From Ensifer sp. IC3342 (GTDB lineage Bacteria; Pseudomonadota; Alphaproteobacteria; Rhizobiales; Rhizobiaceae), in contig NZ_JADYVE010000005.1 in NCBI RefSeq assembly GCF_020193655.1, positions 186,001 through 250,000 of the forward strand: DNA of 64,000 nt. Direction: 5' to 3'. The translations under genes were made by a program, and so were the position numbers. Position 1 is the stretch's first letter, and every line of letters begins with the position of its first letter. Below the pieces are notes generated by a model. It was not told the DNA's origin. It saw only the letters and a list, made by a program, of their open reading frames with translations, and did no database searches. Positions 44,015 through 54,324 of this stretch are shown here, piece by piece.

Positions 44015-45178
44015 ATGGCGAAGGCAGCTGATATGCAGTTCTACGAGAGCCTTCCCCTTTTTGAGGCATTCGAGGGGGTTGCCGACGAGGCCAACTACCG
44101 GCCCTTGCCGGATGGTTGGGTGCTGGCAGTCGCTGACATCGTCGACTCGACCAGCGCCATTGCGGAGGGTCGTTACAAGAGCGTCAATATGGCCGGCGCG
44201 AGCGTCATATCTGCGTTGATGAATGCGCTCGACGAGAGAAACCTACCCTTCGTCTTCGGAGGCGACGGGGCTCTTGCCGCAATACCCGCGGCAATGGCAG
44301 CGAAGGCGCGCGCTGCATTGGCCGACGCGAAGACCTGGGTCGCGGAAGAGCTTGGCCTCGAACTGCGGACAGCCCTTGTTCCGGTCGCCGACATCCGTGC
44401 CAACGGGCTCGACATGCACATCGCGCGCTTCAAGGCGAGCGAGGAGGTCTCCTACGCCATGTTTTCCGGTGGCGGTGCCAGTTGGGCAGAGGCGGAAATG
44501 AAAGCGGGGCGCTACCAGATCGAGGCCGCGGCGGCCGGAAGCAGGCCGGATCTGACCGGGCTATCCTGCCGCTGGAATCCGATTGTCTCCCGGCACGGGG
44601 CCATCGTCTCGATCATTGCCGTTCCGGGTCTGCGCGGCAATGGTCCGGAGTTCCAGGCACTGGTCGGTGATATCGTGGCATTGGCCGAAGGCGAGGAACG
44701 CGGGGGGCATCCCGTGCCGGAGAACGGGCCAGAGCCTCGGCTCTCCATGCAAGGGGTTGCAGTCGAGTCTCGCGCTATGGCGCGGAAAGGCCGACGTCTC
44801 ATCGCCTGGTCGTGGATAACGCTCCAGAGCCTGGTGCTGTTCGTGTGCTTCAAGCTGGGATGGAATATCGGCACGTTCGATACCACGCAATACAAGCGCG
44901 ACCTGGTCAGAAATTCCGACTTCCGCAAGTTCGACGACGGGCTGAAGATGACGATCGATATCGGCATCGAGCGGCTCAGCCAGATCGAAGAAAGGCTGAA
45001 GCGGGCGGCGGAGGCCGGCGTCTCCAGCTATGGGCTGCATCAGCAGGATTCCGCGCTGATGACCTGCATCGTACCGGCGGCCATGAGCCGCGATCACGTG
45101 CATTTCATCGACGGCGCGGCAGGCGGCTACGCCATGGCGGCGAAAAATCTGAAGGCTGCGCTCGCGCCAGTTGGCTGA
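44015..45178 (+). CDS. DUF3095 protein, class III cyclase-like fold
   Basis: A 387-residue protein of the DUF3095 family. The N-terminal ADIVDSTSAI (Asp41, Asp44) and FGGDGALAAIP (Asp84) match the positions of the metal-binding Asp residues of class III nucleotide cyclases (compare ADMREST and VGDGFIAVYP in the neighbouring cyclase), which suggests a shared fold. A hydrophobic helix (WITLQSLVLFVCFKLGW) lies near residue 270. The family has no firmly known reaction that I can cite. The ATG at 44015 is preferred over a TTG four codons earlier. It is convergent with the nucleotide-sugar dehydrogenase gene. Confidence 0.82.
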   Translation: MAKAADMQFYESLPLFEAFEGVADEANYRPLPDGWVLAVADIVDSTSAIAEGRYKSVNMAGASVISALMNALDERNLPFVFGGDGALAAIPAAMAAKARAALADAKTWVAEELGLELRTALVPVADIRANGLDMHIARFKASEEVSYAMFSGGGASWAEAEMKAGRYQIEAAAAGSRPDLTGLSCRWNPIVSRHGAIVSIIAVPGLRGNGPEFQALVGDIVALAEGEERGGHPVPENGPEPRLSMQGVAVESRAMARKGRRLIAWSWITLQSLVLFVCFKLGWNIGTFDTTQYKRDLVRNSDFRKFDDGLKMTIDIGIERLSQIEERLKRAAEAGVSSYGLHQQDSALMTCIVPAAMSRDHVHFIDGAAGGYAMAAKNLKAALAPVG

Positions 45179-45200
45179 AGCGACGCGGCTTTTCGCCCGC

Positions 45201-45228
45201 ATCGCGCTCCAACTCGCTACAGCGCGAT
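45201..45228. terminator. Hairpin between convergent genes
   Basis: Perfect 8-bp arms ATCGCGCT (45201-45208) and AGCGCGAT (45221-45228) with a 12-nt loop lie in the 60 nt between two convergent genes. The position suits a bidirectional terminator, but there is no clear U-tract. Confidence 0.35.
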
Positions 45229-45238
45229 CGCTCGCACG

Positions 45239-46576
45239 TCAGGCTTTGACGACGTGGTCCGCAACAATGCCGAGTCGTGCGAAAACGTTGCGCGTATCGA
45301 CAATCAGAGGTGCCCAGTCCGAAAGCGCCTTGTAGTCGATGCCGTCATGGTCCGTTGCGATAAGCACGGCGTCGAAGCGGCGCACGCTTTCCTTGTTGAA
45401 GGGGATCGATCGACGGCCCTTCAACGGGAGATGTTCGCGCGTCGAGGGGATCTCTTCGACATGTGGATCGTAGAAGGCAGCGCTGCCGCCGCGCTCCTCG
45501 ATGAGCTCGATCAGCCTGAGCGAGGGGCTTTCCCGAATGTCCGGCACGTTCTTCTTGTAGGCGAGACCGATGACGAGAACGTTTGAGCGGCTGAGCGCCT
45601 TGCCCTGCCGCCTGTCGAGCGCCTCGGCGAGCCGGCTGACGACATGGCGCGGCATCGCCGAATTGATTTCGCCCGCGAGTTCGATGAAGCGTGTCGGCAG
45701 TTCGTATTCGCGCGATTTCCAGGTGAGGTAAAAAGGGTCGATCGGGATGCAATGCCCGCCGAGTCCCGGCCCGGGGTAGAAGGGCATATAGCCGAACGGC
45801 TTCGTCTTGGCCGCTTCGATGACTTCCCAGATGTCGATCCCCATGGCCTCGTAGACGACCTTGAGCTCGTTGACGAGGGCAATGTTGACGGCGCGGAAGA
45901 TGTTTTCGGTAAGCTTCACGGCCTCGGCCGTGGCGTTCGAGGAGACCGGGACGACGGTCTTGACCACGGCGCCGTAGAAATGCTGCATCAGCGCTGTCGC
46001 GCGCGGCCCGTCACCGGCTACGATCTTCGGGATGCTCGCGGTCTCGAAGACGCGGTTCCCCGGGTCTTCGCGCTCGGGCGAGAAGCCGAGGAAGAAGTCC
46101 TCGCCGGACTTCAGCCCCGTTTCTTCGAGGATCGAACGTACGACGCCGTCGGTGGTGCCGGGGTAGGTGGTCGATTCGAGAACCACAAGCTGGCCCGACC
46201 TCAGCGTGGCGGCGATCGAGCGCGCCGTTCCTTCGACGAAGGAGAGGTCCGGATCGCGGTGCCTGGTCAATGGCGTTGGCACGCAGATGACGATCACGTC
46301 GCACGGGCCAAGCTCAGAGAAATCTGTCGTCGAACGGAATCGGCCCGCGGCGATCTCGCGGCCAAGCGCCTCATCCGTAACCGCCTCGATATAGGAGCGG
46401 CCATCGTCCAGAGCGACGATCTTCGCTGGATCGATGTCGAAACCGGTCACCGGAAAACCGGAGCGTGCCACCGCAATGGCGAGCGGCAGGCCGACATAGC
46501 CGAGGCCGATGACGCCGACGCGTGCCTGGCGCGCTGAGATCGATTCAAGCAGCCTGTCGTGGTGAGGGGAGGTCAA
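45239..46576 (-). CDS. Nucleotide-sugar 6-dehydrogenase (UDP-HexNAc dehydrogenase, WbpA/WecC type)
   Basis: A 445-residue enzyme of the UDP-glucose/GDP-mannose dehydrogenase family. It has VGVIGLGYVGLPLA (NAD site), the middle-domain ENIFRAVNIALVNELK and the catalytic Cys in GLGGHCIPIDPFYL. It oxidises C6 of a UDP-sugar to the uronic acid in two steps; the sequence style fits UDP-GlcNAc or UDP-ManNAc dehydrogenases. The frame is open for over 110 residues upstream without family similarity, so a TTG at 46576 is taken as start; it lacks a strong ribosome site. The uronic acid could be the substrate of an AsnB-type amidotransferase (inference). Confidence 0.88.
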   Translation of the reverse strand: MTSPHHDRLLESISARQARVGVIGLGYVGLPLAIAVARSGFPVTGFDIDPAKIVALDDGRSYIEAVTDEALGREIAAGRFRSTTDFSELGPCDVIVICVPTPLTRHRDPDLSFVEGTARSIAATLRSGQLVVLESTTYPGTTDGVVRSILEETGLKSGEDFFLGFSPEREDPGNRVFETASIPKIVAGDGPRATALMQHFYGAVVKTVVPVSSNATAEAVKLTENIFRAVNIALVNELKVVYEAMGIDIWEVIEAAKTKPFGYMPFYPGPGLGGHCIPIDPFYLTWKSREYELPTRFIELAGEINSAMPRHVVSRLAEALDRRQGKALSRSNVLVIGLAYKKNVPDIRESPSLRLIELIEERGGSAAFYDPHVEEIPSTREHLPLKGRRSIPFNKESVRRFDAVLIATDHDGIDYKALSDWAPLIVDTRNVFARLGIVADHVVKA

Positions 46577-46965
46577 GATAGGGTTCCATCTGTCAGGGGC
46601 AGGGCGAGCGATTGCGACGATCCCGACTGCCGGAAAGGTCGCCGTTTTGTTGGCGAGAAAGGCGTCGCAAGTCAAGCGCGGGGCGGAAGGTCGCGGACCA
46701 CCCCAACAATTACAGGGTGCAATTATACGATCAATCCCGTGTACGATCGACGCATGATCAAAAATTTCGAACGTCTCTGGAAATCGGGCTCGCCGGTGAA
46801 TATCTCCAGGAAAGAAGATGCTGCGATTCAATCGCCGCAAGTACTGCCGCCGAGCGCGGCAGACGCCGTTCGTTACAACGGGCATCACAGGTGGACGCGG
46901 CCTTGATTGCAAGGTCCGCGCGATAGCCGTCGGTGTTGGCCGTCATGCCGATAATGAGGAATGCC
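46577..46965. promoter_or_regulatory. Divergent region, sugar dehydrogenase / cyclase
   Basis: The 389 nt between divergent genes include a relatively AT-rich part near 46700-46800. Open frames cross it but lack family sequence. Promoters for both genes are expected. GAGGA sits 6 nt before the cyclase ATG. Confidence 0.35.
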
Positions 46966-48315
46966 ATGAGCCCGATCAACAACAGCGTATCCGAAATTCT
47001 TCTGGACAAGGTCGCAGACTGGCTCATGCGAGCGTCCTTGAGCGACGAGACGCTCGAAACCCTCGTGCGTGGCTTCTGCGAAAGGCTGGCGGCGGCCGGC
47101 CTGCCGCTCATGCGCGTCCATCTATCCTTCTCGATGCTGCATCCGCTCTACGACGCGCTCGGTTTTACCTGGTGGCGCGGCAAGGGCGTCGAAGTAAGCG
47201 GTTTGCGCCATGAGGACCTGGCGCTCAATCCCGAGCGGTTTCTGCGGAGCCCCTATTATTATCTGCTCAACAACAACCTCGACCACGTAAGGCGGCGCAT
47301 CGATCCGGCGGAGGTGTCCGAGTTTCCGATTTTCGATGAGCTGAAAGAGCATGGGGCCACTGATTATCTGGCCTTCATGCAACCGCTCGGGACCGATTCC
47401 GACCATGGCATGGTGGGGTCCTGGACGACGGATCGCCACGGCGGCTTCAGCGACGATGTGATCGCGGCGTTGCTCAAGCTTCAGAATCATCTGGCGGTTG
47501 CCGCCAAGGTCGCCGTCCTCGGCAAACTCGCCGACAACATGTTGACGACCTATCTCGGCGCCAATGCCGGACGGCGCGTGATGAGCGGTCAGGTGCGGCG
47601 CGGTGACGGCGAGACCGTGCGCGCCGTCCTGGTGATGGCGGACATGCGGGAATCGACCATGCTCGCGGAGAAGGAAGGTCGCCAGGCCTATATCGAGACG
47701 CTCAACGGCTTCTTCGATGCGATCGCGACGCCATTCAACCGAAACGGCGGGCAGATCCTGAGCTTCGTTGGAGACGGATTCATCGCCGTCTATCCATGCG
47801 GCCGCCACAAGGAGCCGTCGGAAATGGCGAGCCGCGAGGCCCTTGCTGCAGTGAGCGTGGCGACCGCGCGCGTGGCGGCCCTGAATGCGGAAAGGAAGAG
47901 ACAGGGCCGCGATCCGATCGGCTATGGAATTGGGCTCCATGTGGGCAACGTCATGTTCGGCAATGTCGGGCTTCGCGACCGGCTGACCTTTTCCGTTTTC
48001 GGGTCGGCGGTGAACGAGGTGCAGCGCCTGCAGAGCCTGACGAAAAAATATGCCCACAACGTCGTCGCCAGCGAAGCCTTCGTCAACTATTGCGGCGGCG
48101 ACTGGGCGACGCTCGGCCAGGAAAAACTGCGCGGCGTGCGACAGAAGTTCACCATCCTCTATCCCAAGGACACAGCGCTTGCAGCGATCGCGGAGGAGCG
48201 TCCCGACGATGCAACTCAGGATGGACTTTCCGAGGCAGAGCATGTCATGTTGCTCTATCGCAATACGAAGCAGTCGCCGGGGCCACGCGGCCTCATCGAC
48301 AAGATGTTGCAATAG
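46966..48315 (+). CDS. Class III adenylate/guanylate cyclase
   Basis: A 449-residue cytosolic protein. The C-terminal catalytic domain (about residues 215-400) has the two metal Asp motifs VMADMREST and VGDGFIAVYP, the GIGLHVGNVMFG strand and FGSAVNEVQRLQSL, with the transition-state Asn and Arg. The N-terminal 200 residues hold a GAF- or LuxR-ligand-like sensor region (YLAFMQPLG, WTTDRHGGF) that I cannot name with certainty. It makes cAMP or cGMP from the nucleoside triphosphate. The ATG at 46966 is backed by GAGGA. It is followed by the secreted lyase after 31 nt, so the two may be co-transcribed. Confidence 0.92.
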   Translation: MSPINNSVSEILLDKVADWLMRASLSDETLETLVRGFCERLAAAGLPLMRVHLSFSMLHPLYDALGFTWWRGKGVEVSGLRHEDLALNPERFLRSPYYYLLNNNLDHVRRRIDPAEVSEFPIFDELKEHGATDYLAFMQPLGTDSDHGMVGSWTTDRHGGFSDDVIAALLKLQNHLAVAAKVAVLGKLADNMLTTYLGANAGRRVMSGQVRRGDGETVRAVLVMADMRESTMLAEKEGRQAYIETLNGFFDAIATPFNRNGGQILSFVGDGFIAVYPCGRHKEPSEMASREALAAVSVATARVAALNAERKRQGRDPIGYGIGLHVGNVMFGNVGLRDRLTFSVFGSAVNEVQRLQSLTKKYAHNVVASEAFVNYCGGDWATLGQEKLRGVRQKFTILYPKDTALAAIAEERPDDATQDGLSEAEHVMLLYRNTKQSPGPRGLIDKMLQ

Positions 48316-48346
48316 TTCGTCAAGACGCTCGCTTTAAGGAGGTTCG

Positions 48347-49315
48347 ATGTTCCGTGTGGTTGTTCTGGCCGCAGCCCTCGCTGCGACAACCGTTGCGCAT
48401 GCCCAATCGACAGAACAGCAACCCGCCTTGGAGCAGAAGCTGGTCGACGGGTTCGAGGGGAAGGATTTTGCCCCTGAAGGCGGGCTCTACTATCGCGACA
48501 ACTTCGAACAGAGCGCCGGCACCTATGTGTTTCAAAGCGACGTCAAGCGCACCGGAAGTGGCGGGTTGAAACTGTCCATCGTGCCAAAATGCCTACAACC
48601 CGACGACGGGTGCAGCGAGCGGGCGGAAATCTGGGAAAAGACCGCATTGCGCGTGCCTTACGATCAGGGGGTCTGGTACGGCTTTTCGGTCAAGTTCGCC
48701 GATCCGGTTCCGAGTGGAGACCATCGCTACCTCATTGCGCAATGGAAGCGTGAAATCGATCACGGCGCCAACGGAGACTTCAGCCCCTTTCTGGCGTTCC
48801 GCATGAGCTTGGGTAAGCTCTTCGTTACTGTCGAGACCAATTATCTGCCGCCGGTGTCCACCGGGCCGGAGAACACGCCGGCGAGCTGCGCGCCGGGGGA
48901 GGTTCCCGTCTGGGTGCGACCCGAACTCAACCAGATGCGCATGCTGGTCGCGGCCGATCCGAACTGGAAGCCCGAAGACGGCGGCCTCTTCAATTCATGC
49001 ACAACCGGGATCACCGTCACCAATCACGGCAATCCGCTGCCAGATCCGAAGTCCGGCTGGATCGACTTCGCGGTCTTCACCAAGCCCGGGCCGGACGGTT
49101 CCGGACATATCGAGCTGTTCGCCAATGGTCAGCCGGTCATTACAGTGAAGGGTCATATCGGCCATGCCGACAAGGGGCTCGGCCAGAATCAGTATTTCAA
49201 GTTCGGGCCATACCGGGCGGCGGACACGACCGACTGGACGCTTTATTACGACGATTTCCGCCGCTCGCCGCGGTGCGCCGACGTTCTGACGAACGGCATT
49301 TGCCCGTTCTCATAA
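48347..49315 (+). CDS. Secreted polysaccharide lyase, heparin-lyase-I-like
   Basis: A 322-residue secreted protein. The signal peptide ends after VAHAQ near residue 20. The rest is a beta-jelly-roll with SERAEIWEKTALRVPYDQG, WYGFSVKFADP and YLIAQWKRE, the pattern of the heparin lyase I / PL-like family. It probably cleaves an acidic polysaccharide outside the cytosol by beta-elimination. A ribosome site AAGGAGG lies before the ATG. It follows the cyclase gene closely, which may tie polymer turnover to the cyclic nucleotide signal (inference). The precise substrate is unknown. Confidence 0.85.
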   Translation: MFRVVVLAAALAATTVAHAQSTEQQPALEQKLVDGFEGKDFAPEGGLYYRDNFEQSAGTYVFQSDVKRTGSGGLKLSIVPKCLQPDDGCSERAEIWEKTALRVPYDQGVWYGFSVKFADPVPSGDHRYLIAQWKREIDHGANGDFSPFLAFRMSLGKLFVTVETNYLPPVSTGPENTPASCAPGEVPVWVRPELNQMRMLVAADPNWKPEDGGLFNSCTTGITVTNHGNPLPDPKSGWIDFAVFTKPGPDGSGHIELFANGQPVITVKGHIGHADKGLGQNQYFKFGPYRAADTTDWTLYYDDFRRSPRCADVLTNGICPFS

Positions 49316-49337
49316 GCTGATTGGCCGTTGAACCGCA

Positions 49338-49360
49338 GCCCCCGGGGCGCCTCCGGGGGC
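49338..49360 (+). terminator. GC-rich hairpin after the lyase gene
   Basis: Arms GCCCCCGG (49338-49345) and CCGGGGGC (49353-49360) form a strong stem 23 nt past the lyase stop. It lacks an immediate T-run, yet its position suits termination before the ABC importer operon. Confidence 0.5.
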
Positions 49361-49533
49361 CTGCTGGACAGCCCGTTTAAGCTAGGCTACTCTTTTTTTG
49401 GTGTCGGACGCTATGGCATCGCCAACGACGTGAAACGCCTCGATTGAAGATGCGTAGAACCAAAAAGGAGAGCGTCCATGTGCGTCTGGGGACGACGTAC
49501 GGCGCTCTGAGGTAGTGAGGGAAGCGTGCTGCA

Positions 49534-51426
49534 ATGACATCAGGGGCGGACCTGCTACGGGTTGAGGGTCTGCGGATCACATTCTCGGTGCTCGGCGGCG
49601 AAGTCGAAGCCGTCAGGGGGGCGAATTTCAGGATTCTGCCAGGGAAGGTAACCGCGCTGGTCGGCGAGTCCGGATCCGGTAAGTCGGCGATCAGCCAGGC
49701 AATCATGGGCATTTTGCCGAGCGTTGCGAGGGTCAGCGGAAGGGTCTTGTTCAATGACCCGGCCGTCGCTGGCAAGCCTCAAGATCTGCTCTCGCTCGAG
49801 CCTGACGGGCGCGATATACAGGCCATTCGCGGCGCGCGCATCAGCAAGATCTTCCAGGAGCCGATGACCTCGCTGTCGCCACTCCACACGATCGGGAACC
49901 AGATTTCCGAGGTGCTGGCGATACACACAGACGCGGACAAGGAGGAGCGGAGAGCGAGGACCGAGCAGCTTCTGGGCTATGTCGGATTCTCCAACCCGCC
50001 GCGCGCTTACGACATGTACCCGTTCGAGCTTTCCGGCGGGATGCGGCAGCGCGCGATGATCGCCATGGCGCTGATCTGCCGCCCGGCGCTCCTGATTGCC
50101 GATGAGCCGACCACGGCACTCGATGTGACGGTGCAGGCGCAAATTCTCCAGCTCCTGCGCGAGCTTCAGGCCAAGCTCAACATGGCCATGCTGTTGATCA
50201 CGCACGATCTCGGCGTCGTCGCCAATATGGCCGACGAGGTCGTCGTCATCTATCATGGCGAGATCGTCGAAGCGGGTCCGGTCGATGCAATCTTCCGCAA
50301 TCCCCAGCATCCCTATCTAAAGGGCCTGATGGCCGCTGTGCCGCACTTCGACATGAAGCCCGGCGAACGCCTGAAGGCACTGCGCGAGGTGCCGGTCAAG
50401 GCCGAAAACCTTCTCGGAAATCGACCGGCGCGCAAGACTTCCAGCTCCGATGTTCTCATCTCCGTCCGTAACCTGTCGAAGACCTTCACCACCCGCAACT
50501 CGGGGTGGTTCGGCAGTCAGGATGCCTCCCGACACCGCGCCGTCGACAATGTCAGTTTCGACATTCGCCGCGGCGAATGTCTCGGGCTCGTCGGCGAAAG
50601 CGGCTGCGGCAAGACGACGGTGAGCAAGATTCTGATGCGTGCGGTGACGCCGGATTCGGGATCGATAACTTACGATGACGGCGGCAGGGCGGTCGACGTC
50701 CTGAAACTCGAGGGTGCGGCACTGAAAGAGCTGCGCTCGAAAATCCAGATGGTCTTCCAGGACCCGGTCTCGTCGCTGTCGCCGCGCATGACGGTCAAGA
50801 ACATTCTCAGTGAGCCGCTTGAGATCCATGGGCGTGGAACGCCGAAGTCGCGGATCGAAACCGTTCGCTCGCTGCTTCAGGCCGTCGGCCTCGATCAGCG
50901 TTTCATCAACCGCTATCCGCACAGTTTCTCCGGTGGTCAAAGGCAGCGCATCGGTATCGCCCGCGCGCTGGCGCTCGTTCCGGAACTGTTGATCTGCGAC
51001 GAGCCCGTTTCAGCGCTCGATGTTTCGGTGCAGGCCCAGATTCTCAACCTTCTCAAGGATTTGCAGAAGGAATTGGGCCTGACGTCGCTCTTCATTTCGC
51101 ATAATCTGGCGGTTGTGGACTACATGGCGGACCGGATCGCGGTGATGTGTGCCGGCCGGATCGTCGAACTCGCACCGCGTGAAGTGCTGATGCGCAATCC
51201 CGTACACCCCTATACGAAGTCCTTGCTGGCGGCCGTGCCTTATCCCGATCTCGATCGGAAGCTCGATTTCGACGCCCTCCAGGCAAGCGGAGGCTCGGAC
51301 AAGCGGCGGTGGGGTGCACAGTTCTCGGACGATGGTGAGGAAGACGCCCTTTTTCCCGCGAATCTCGGCGGCGATCATTTCGTTCTTGCTCGAAAGTCGG
51401 TGGATGCAAGGGAGCTACGCCCATGA
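49534..51426 (+). CDS. Fused two-domain ATPase of a peptide-type ABC importer (DppD-DppF/YejF-like)
   Basis: A 630-residue protein with two complete ABC domains. The first has Walker [13 protein letters not shown], signature [10 protein letters not shown] and Walker [13 protein letters not shown]. The second has [22 protein letters not shown] and [12 protein letters not shown]. Each ends with an oligopeptide-type C-terminal extension ([26 protein letters not shown]). It powers uptake through the two permeases encoded downstream. Its TGA overlaps the ATG of the binding-protein gene (ATGA). The four genes form one operon. Confidence 0.95.
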   Translation: MTSGADLLRVEGLRITFSVLGGEVEAVRGANFRILPGKVTALVGESGSGKSAISQAIMGILPSVARVSGRVLFNDPAVAGKPQDLLSLEPDGRDIQAIRGARISKIFQEPMTSLSPLHTIGNQISEVLAIHTDADKEERRARTEQLLGYVGFSNPPRAYDMYPFELSGGMRQRAMIAMALICRPALLIADEPTTALDVTVQAQILQLLRELQAKLNMAMLLITHDLGVVANMADEVVVIYHGEIVEAGPVDAIFRNPQHPYLKGLMAAVPHFDMKPGERLKALREVPVKAENLLGNRPARKTSSSDVLISVRNLSKTFTTRNSGWFGSQDASRHRAVDNVSFDIRRGECLGLVGESGCGKTTVSKILMRAVTPDSGSITYDDGGRAVDVLKLEGAALKELRSKIQMVFQDPVSSLSPRMTVKNILSEPLEIHGRGTPKSRIETVRSLLQAVGLDQRFINRYPHSFSGGQRQRIGIARALALVPELLICDEPVSALDVSVQAQILNLLKDLQKELGLTSLFISHNLAVVDYMADRIAVMCAGRIVELAPREVLMRNPVHPYTKSLLAAVPYPDLDRKLDFDALQASGGSDKRRWGAQFSDDGEEDALFPANLGGDHFVLARKSVDARELRP

Positions 51427-53324
51427 TCACCCGGAGAACTGCGCTGGCGATGCTGGCTTCCACCGTTCTTCCGCCGCGGCTGCTTGCGGCGGGAACAGAG
51501 GCCGAGGCGCTCGCGCCGCTGGTTGCGGAAGGCAAGCTTCCTCCGCTCAATGAGCGGCTGCCGAAAACGCCGCGCGTGATCAATGTCGCGGCCAGAGGGC
51601 GGACGCCCGGCAAGCATGGCGGCGAGATCCGAAGCCTCATCGGCAGCGCCAAGGACATCCGCCTGATGACGGTCTACGGCTATTCCCGGCTGGTCGGCTA
51701 CGACGAGCAGCTGAACCTTCAGGCCGATGTTCTCGAAAGCTACGAAACGGTCGAGGACCGCATCTTCACCCTGCGTCTGCGCGAAGGCCATAGGTGGTCG
51801 AATGGGACGCCGCTTTCGACGGAAGACTTCCGCTACTGCTGGGAGGATGTGCTGCTCAACGAGGACCTCTCTCCGGCGGGTCTCCCGACGGCGCTGGTGA
51901 TGGATGGCGAGGCGGGCAAGTTCGAGATCATCGACGAGCGCACAGTGCGTTATTCCTGGTCGATGCCGAACCCGGATTTCCTGCAGAAGCTCGCCGCTCC
52001 GCAGCCGCTGGTCATCGTCATGCCGTCCGCCTATCTCAAGCAGTTCCACAAGAAGTACCAGGACGAGGACAAGCTCAAGGCAAAGATGAAGGAAGAGCGA
52101 GTCAAGAAGTGGAGCCAGCTGCACATGCGCATGGCACGCTCCTATCGCCCGGAAAACCCCGATTTGCCGACGCTCGATCCGTGGCGGAACACCACACCGC
52201 TTCCCGCCGAGCAGTTCATTTTCGAGCGCAATCCGTATTTCCATCGGGTCGACGAAAACGGCCTGCAACTGCCCTACATCGACAAGTTCGTGCTGAACGT
52301 CAGCTCCTCCTCGCTCATCCCGGCGAAAACCGGCACGGGTGAAAGCGACCTCCAGGCGGCGGGCATCGATTTTGTCGACTACACCTTCCTGAAGGATGCG
52401 GAGAAACGCTATCCGATAACGGTCAAGCTGTGGAAGAAGACGCAGGGATCGCGTCTCGCGCTGCTTCCCAACCTTAATGCTTCCGATCCGGTCTGGCGTC
52501 CGCTGCTGCAGGATGTCCGTGTCCGGCGAGCGTTGTCGCTGGCGATCGACCGGCGCGAAATCAACATGGCGGTCTTCTACGGACTGACCAAGGAGAGCGC
52601 CGATACTGTGCTGCCGGATAGTCCGCTGTTCCGTCCCGAATTCGCAAGCGCGTGGGTGGCCTACGATCCGGAGGAGGCCAACAGCCTGCTCGACGCGGCT
52701 GGTCTGGCGAAGCGCGGGAGCGATGGAATCCGTATCCTGCCGGATGGACGGGCGGCCCAGATCGTCGTCGAGACGGCGGGCGAAAGCACGCTTGAAACCG
52801 ATGTTCTGCAACTGATAACCGACTATTGGCGGAACGTCGGCATTTCGCTCTTCATCCGTACTTCCCAGCGCGATACGTTCCGCAGCCGGGCGGTCGGCGG
52901 CGAGATCATCATGTCCATGTGGTTCGGCATCGACAACGGCGTTCCGACCGCGAACATGAATCCGGGTCAACTGGCGCCGACGGCCGACGATCAGTTGCAG
53001 TGGCCGGTCTGGGGATTGAATTACCTGTCGCACGGCGAAATGGGAGAAGCGCCGAAACTGCCGCCGGTTGTCGAGCTTCTTGACTTGCTCAAGCGCTGGC
53101 GGCATTCGAGCACCGACGCGGAGCGGACGGAAATCTGGAAATCGATGCTGTCGATCTATACAGATCAGGTCTTCTCGATCGGCCTCGTCAATGCATCGCT
53201 GCAGCCGATCGTCGTCTCCTCGAAGCTTCGCAATATGCCGGAAGAGGGGCTCTACGGCTTCGATCCGACCAGCTATTTCGGCGTGTACAATCCCGACACC
53301 TTCTGGCTTGAACAGGACACGTGA
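51423..53324 (+). CDS. Periplasmic solute-binding protein, family 5 (peptide/oligosaccharide type)
   Basis: A 633-residue exported binding protein. The N-terminus [20 protein letters not shown] has a twin-arginine-like RR and a cleavable signal ending near LLAAG. The SBP_bac_5 fold shows [20 protein letters not shown] and the late [15 protein letters not shown] motif. At over 600 residues it is long for the family and resembles YejA-type proteins. Ligands may be peptides, modified peptides or glycan fragments. It is coupled to the ATPase upstream and ends 2 nt before the first permease. Confidence 0.92.
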   Translation: MITRRTALAMLASTVLPPRLLAAGTEAEALAPLVAEGKLPPLNERLPKTPRVINVAARGRTPGKHGGEIRSLIGSAKDIRLMTVYGYSRLVGYDEQLNLQADVLESYETVEDRIFTLRLREGHRWSNGTPLSTEDFRYCWEDVLLNEDLSPAGLPTALVMDGEAGKFEIIDERTVRYSWSMPNPDFLQKLAAPQPLVIVMPSAYLKQFHKKYQDEDKLKAKMKEERVKKWSQLHMRMARSYRPENPDLPTLDPWRNTTPLPAEQFIFERNPYFHRVDENGLQLPYIDKFVLNVSSSSLIPAKTGTGESDLQAAGIDFVDYTFLKDAEKRYPITVKLWKKTQGSRLALLPNLNASDPVWRPLLQDVRVRRALSLAIDRREINMAVFYGLTKESADTVLPDSPLFRPEFASAWVAYDPEEANSLLDAAGLAKRGSDGIRILPDGRAAQIVVETAGESTLETDVLQLITDYWRNVGISLFIRTSQRDTFRSRAVGGEIIMSMWFGIDNGVPTANMNPGQLAPTADDQLQWPVWGLNYLSHGEMGEAPKLPPVVELLDLLKRWRHSSTDAERTEIWKSMLSIYTDQVFSIGLVNASLQPIVVSSKLRNMPEEGLYGFDPTSYFGVYNPDTFWLEQDT

Positions 53325-53325
53325 C

Positions 53326-54324
53326 ATGCTGCGATACATTCTCTGGCGTATTGCGGCGATGGTTCCGACCCTTCTGATAATCTCGGCCCTGGTGTTCGCT
53401 ATCATCGAGTTGCCGCCGGGAGACTATTTCGAGAGCTACGTGGCCGAGATCAGGGCGCAGGGCGAAGGCGTCAACATGGAGCAGATCGAAGCCCTGCGAA
53501 AAGAATACGGCTTCGATCAACCGCCGCTGCTGCGCTACATCTACTGGGTCGGCGGCATGCTGCAGGGCGACTTCGGCTATTCGTTCGAATATGAACTGCC
53601 GGTGAGCGAGGTCGTCGGAGACCGGCTCTGGCTGACAATCCTTGTCTCCTTCTTCACCATCATGCTGACCTGGATCATCGCCTTTCCGATCGGCATCTAT
53701 GCGGCGACGCATCAATACAGTTGGGGCGATTACGGGCTGTCGCTGGTCGGCCTCATCGGCATAGCGGTGCCTAACTTCATGCTGGCGCTGATTCTCATGT
53801 ATTTCGCCAACATCTGGTTCGGAACCTCGATCGGCCATCTCATGGATCAGCGATATCTCAACGAGCCGATGAGTTGGGCAAAAGCCAAGTCCATGCTCGA
53901 GCACATGTGGATACCGGTGATCATCATCGGCGCGGCGGGAACGGCGGGCATGATCCGGCGGCTCAGGGCCAACCTGCTCGACGAGCTTCAGAAGCAATAT
54001 GTGGTGACGGCGAGAGCGAAGGGGCTCTCACCCACCAAGACCCTGCTCAAATATCCGCTGCGCATGGCACTCAACTTCTTCATCTCCGATATCGGCTCGA
54101 TTCTGCCGGCGATCATCTCCGGCGCGGAAATCACGGCGATCGTCCTCTCACTTGAAACGACGGGTCCGATGTTGATCAAGGCGCTGCAGAGCCAGGATAT
54201 GTACCTCGCCGGCTCGTTCCTTATGTTTCTCGCATTTCTCACCGTCATCGGCGTGCTGATATCCGATCTTGCGCTCGCCGTTCTCGATCCCAGAATCCGT
54301 CTGCAAGGCAGGAGTACGAAGTGA
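53326..54324 (+). CDS. ABC importer permease, DppB/YejB-like
   Basis: A 332-residue inner-membrane protein with the N-terminal MLRYILWRIAAMVPTLLIIS helix, a periplasmic loop (YGFDQPPLLRYIYWVGGMLQ), five further helices and the coupling motif VTARAKGLSPTKTLLKYPLR. The ATG at 53326 lies 2 nt after the binding-protein stop. The TGA overlaps the GTG of the next permease gene (GTGA). It forms the channel with that partner. Confidence 0.94.
   Translation: MLRYILWRIAAMVPTLLIISALVFAIIELPPGDYFESYVAEIRAQGEGVNMEQIEALRKEYGFDQPPLLRYIYWVGGMLQGDFGYSFEYELPVSEVVGDRLWLTILVSFFTIMLTWIIAFPIGIYAATHQYSWGDYGLSLVGLIGIAVPNFMLALILMYFANIWFGTSIGHLMDQRYLNEPMSWAKAKSMLEHMWIPVIIIGAAGTAGMIRRLRANLLDELQKQYVVTARAKGLSPTKTLLKYPLRMALNFFISDIGSILPAIISGAEITAIVLSLETTGPMLIKALQSQDMYLAGSFLMFLAFLTVIGVLISDLALAVLDPRIRLQGRSTK

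Noticed and set aside
51375-53405. 676-codon minus-strand frame opposite the solute-binding protein gene
   Set aside because: The plus strand carries a complete SBP_bac_5 gene coupled to its operon; the antisense frame has the Arg/His-rich look of a shadow frame.
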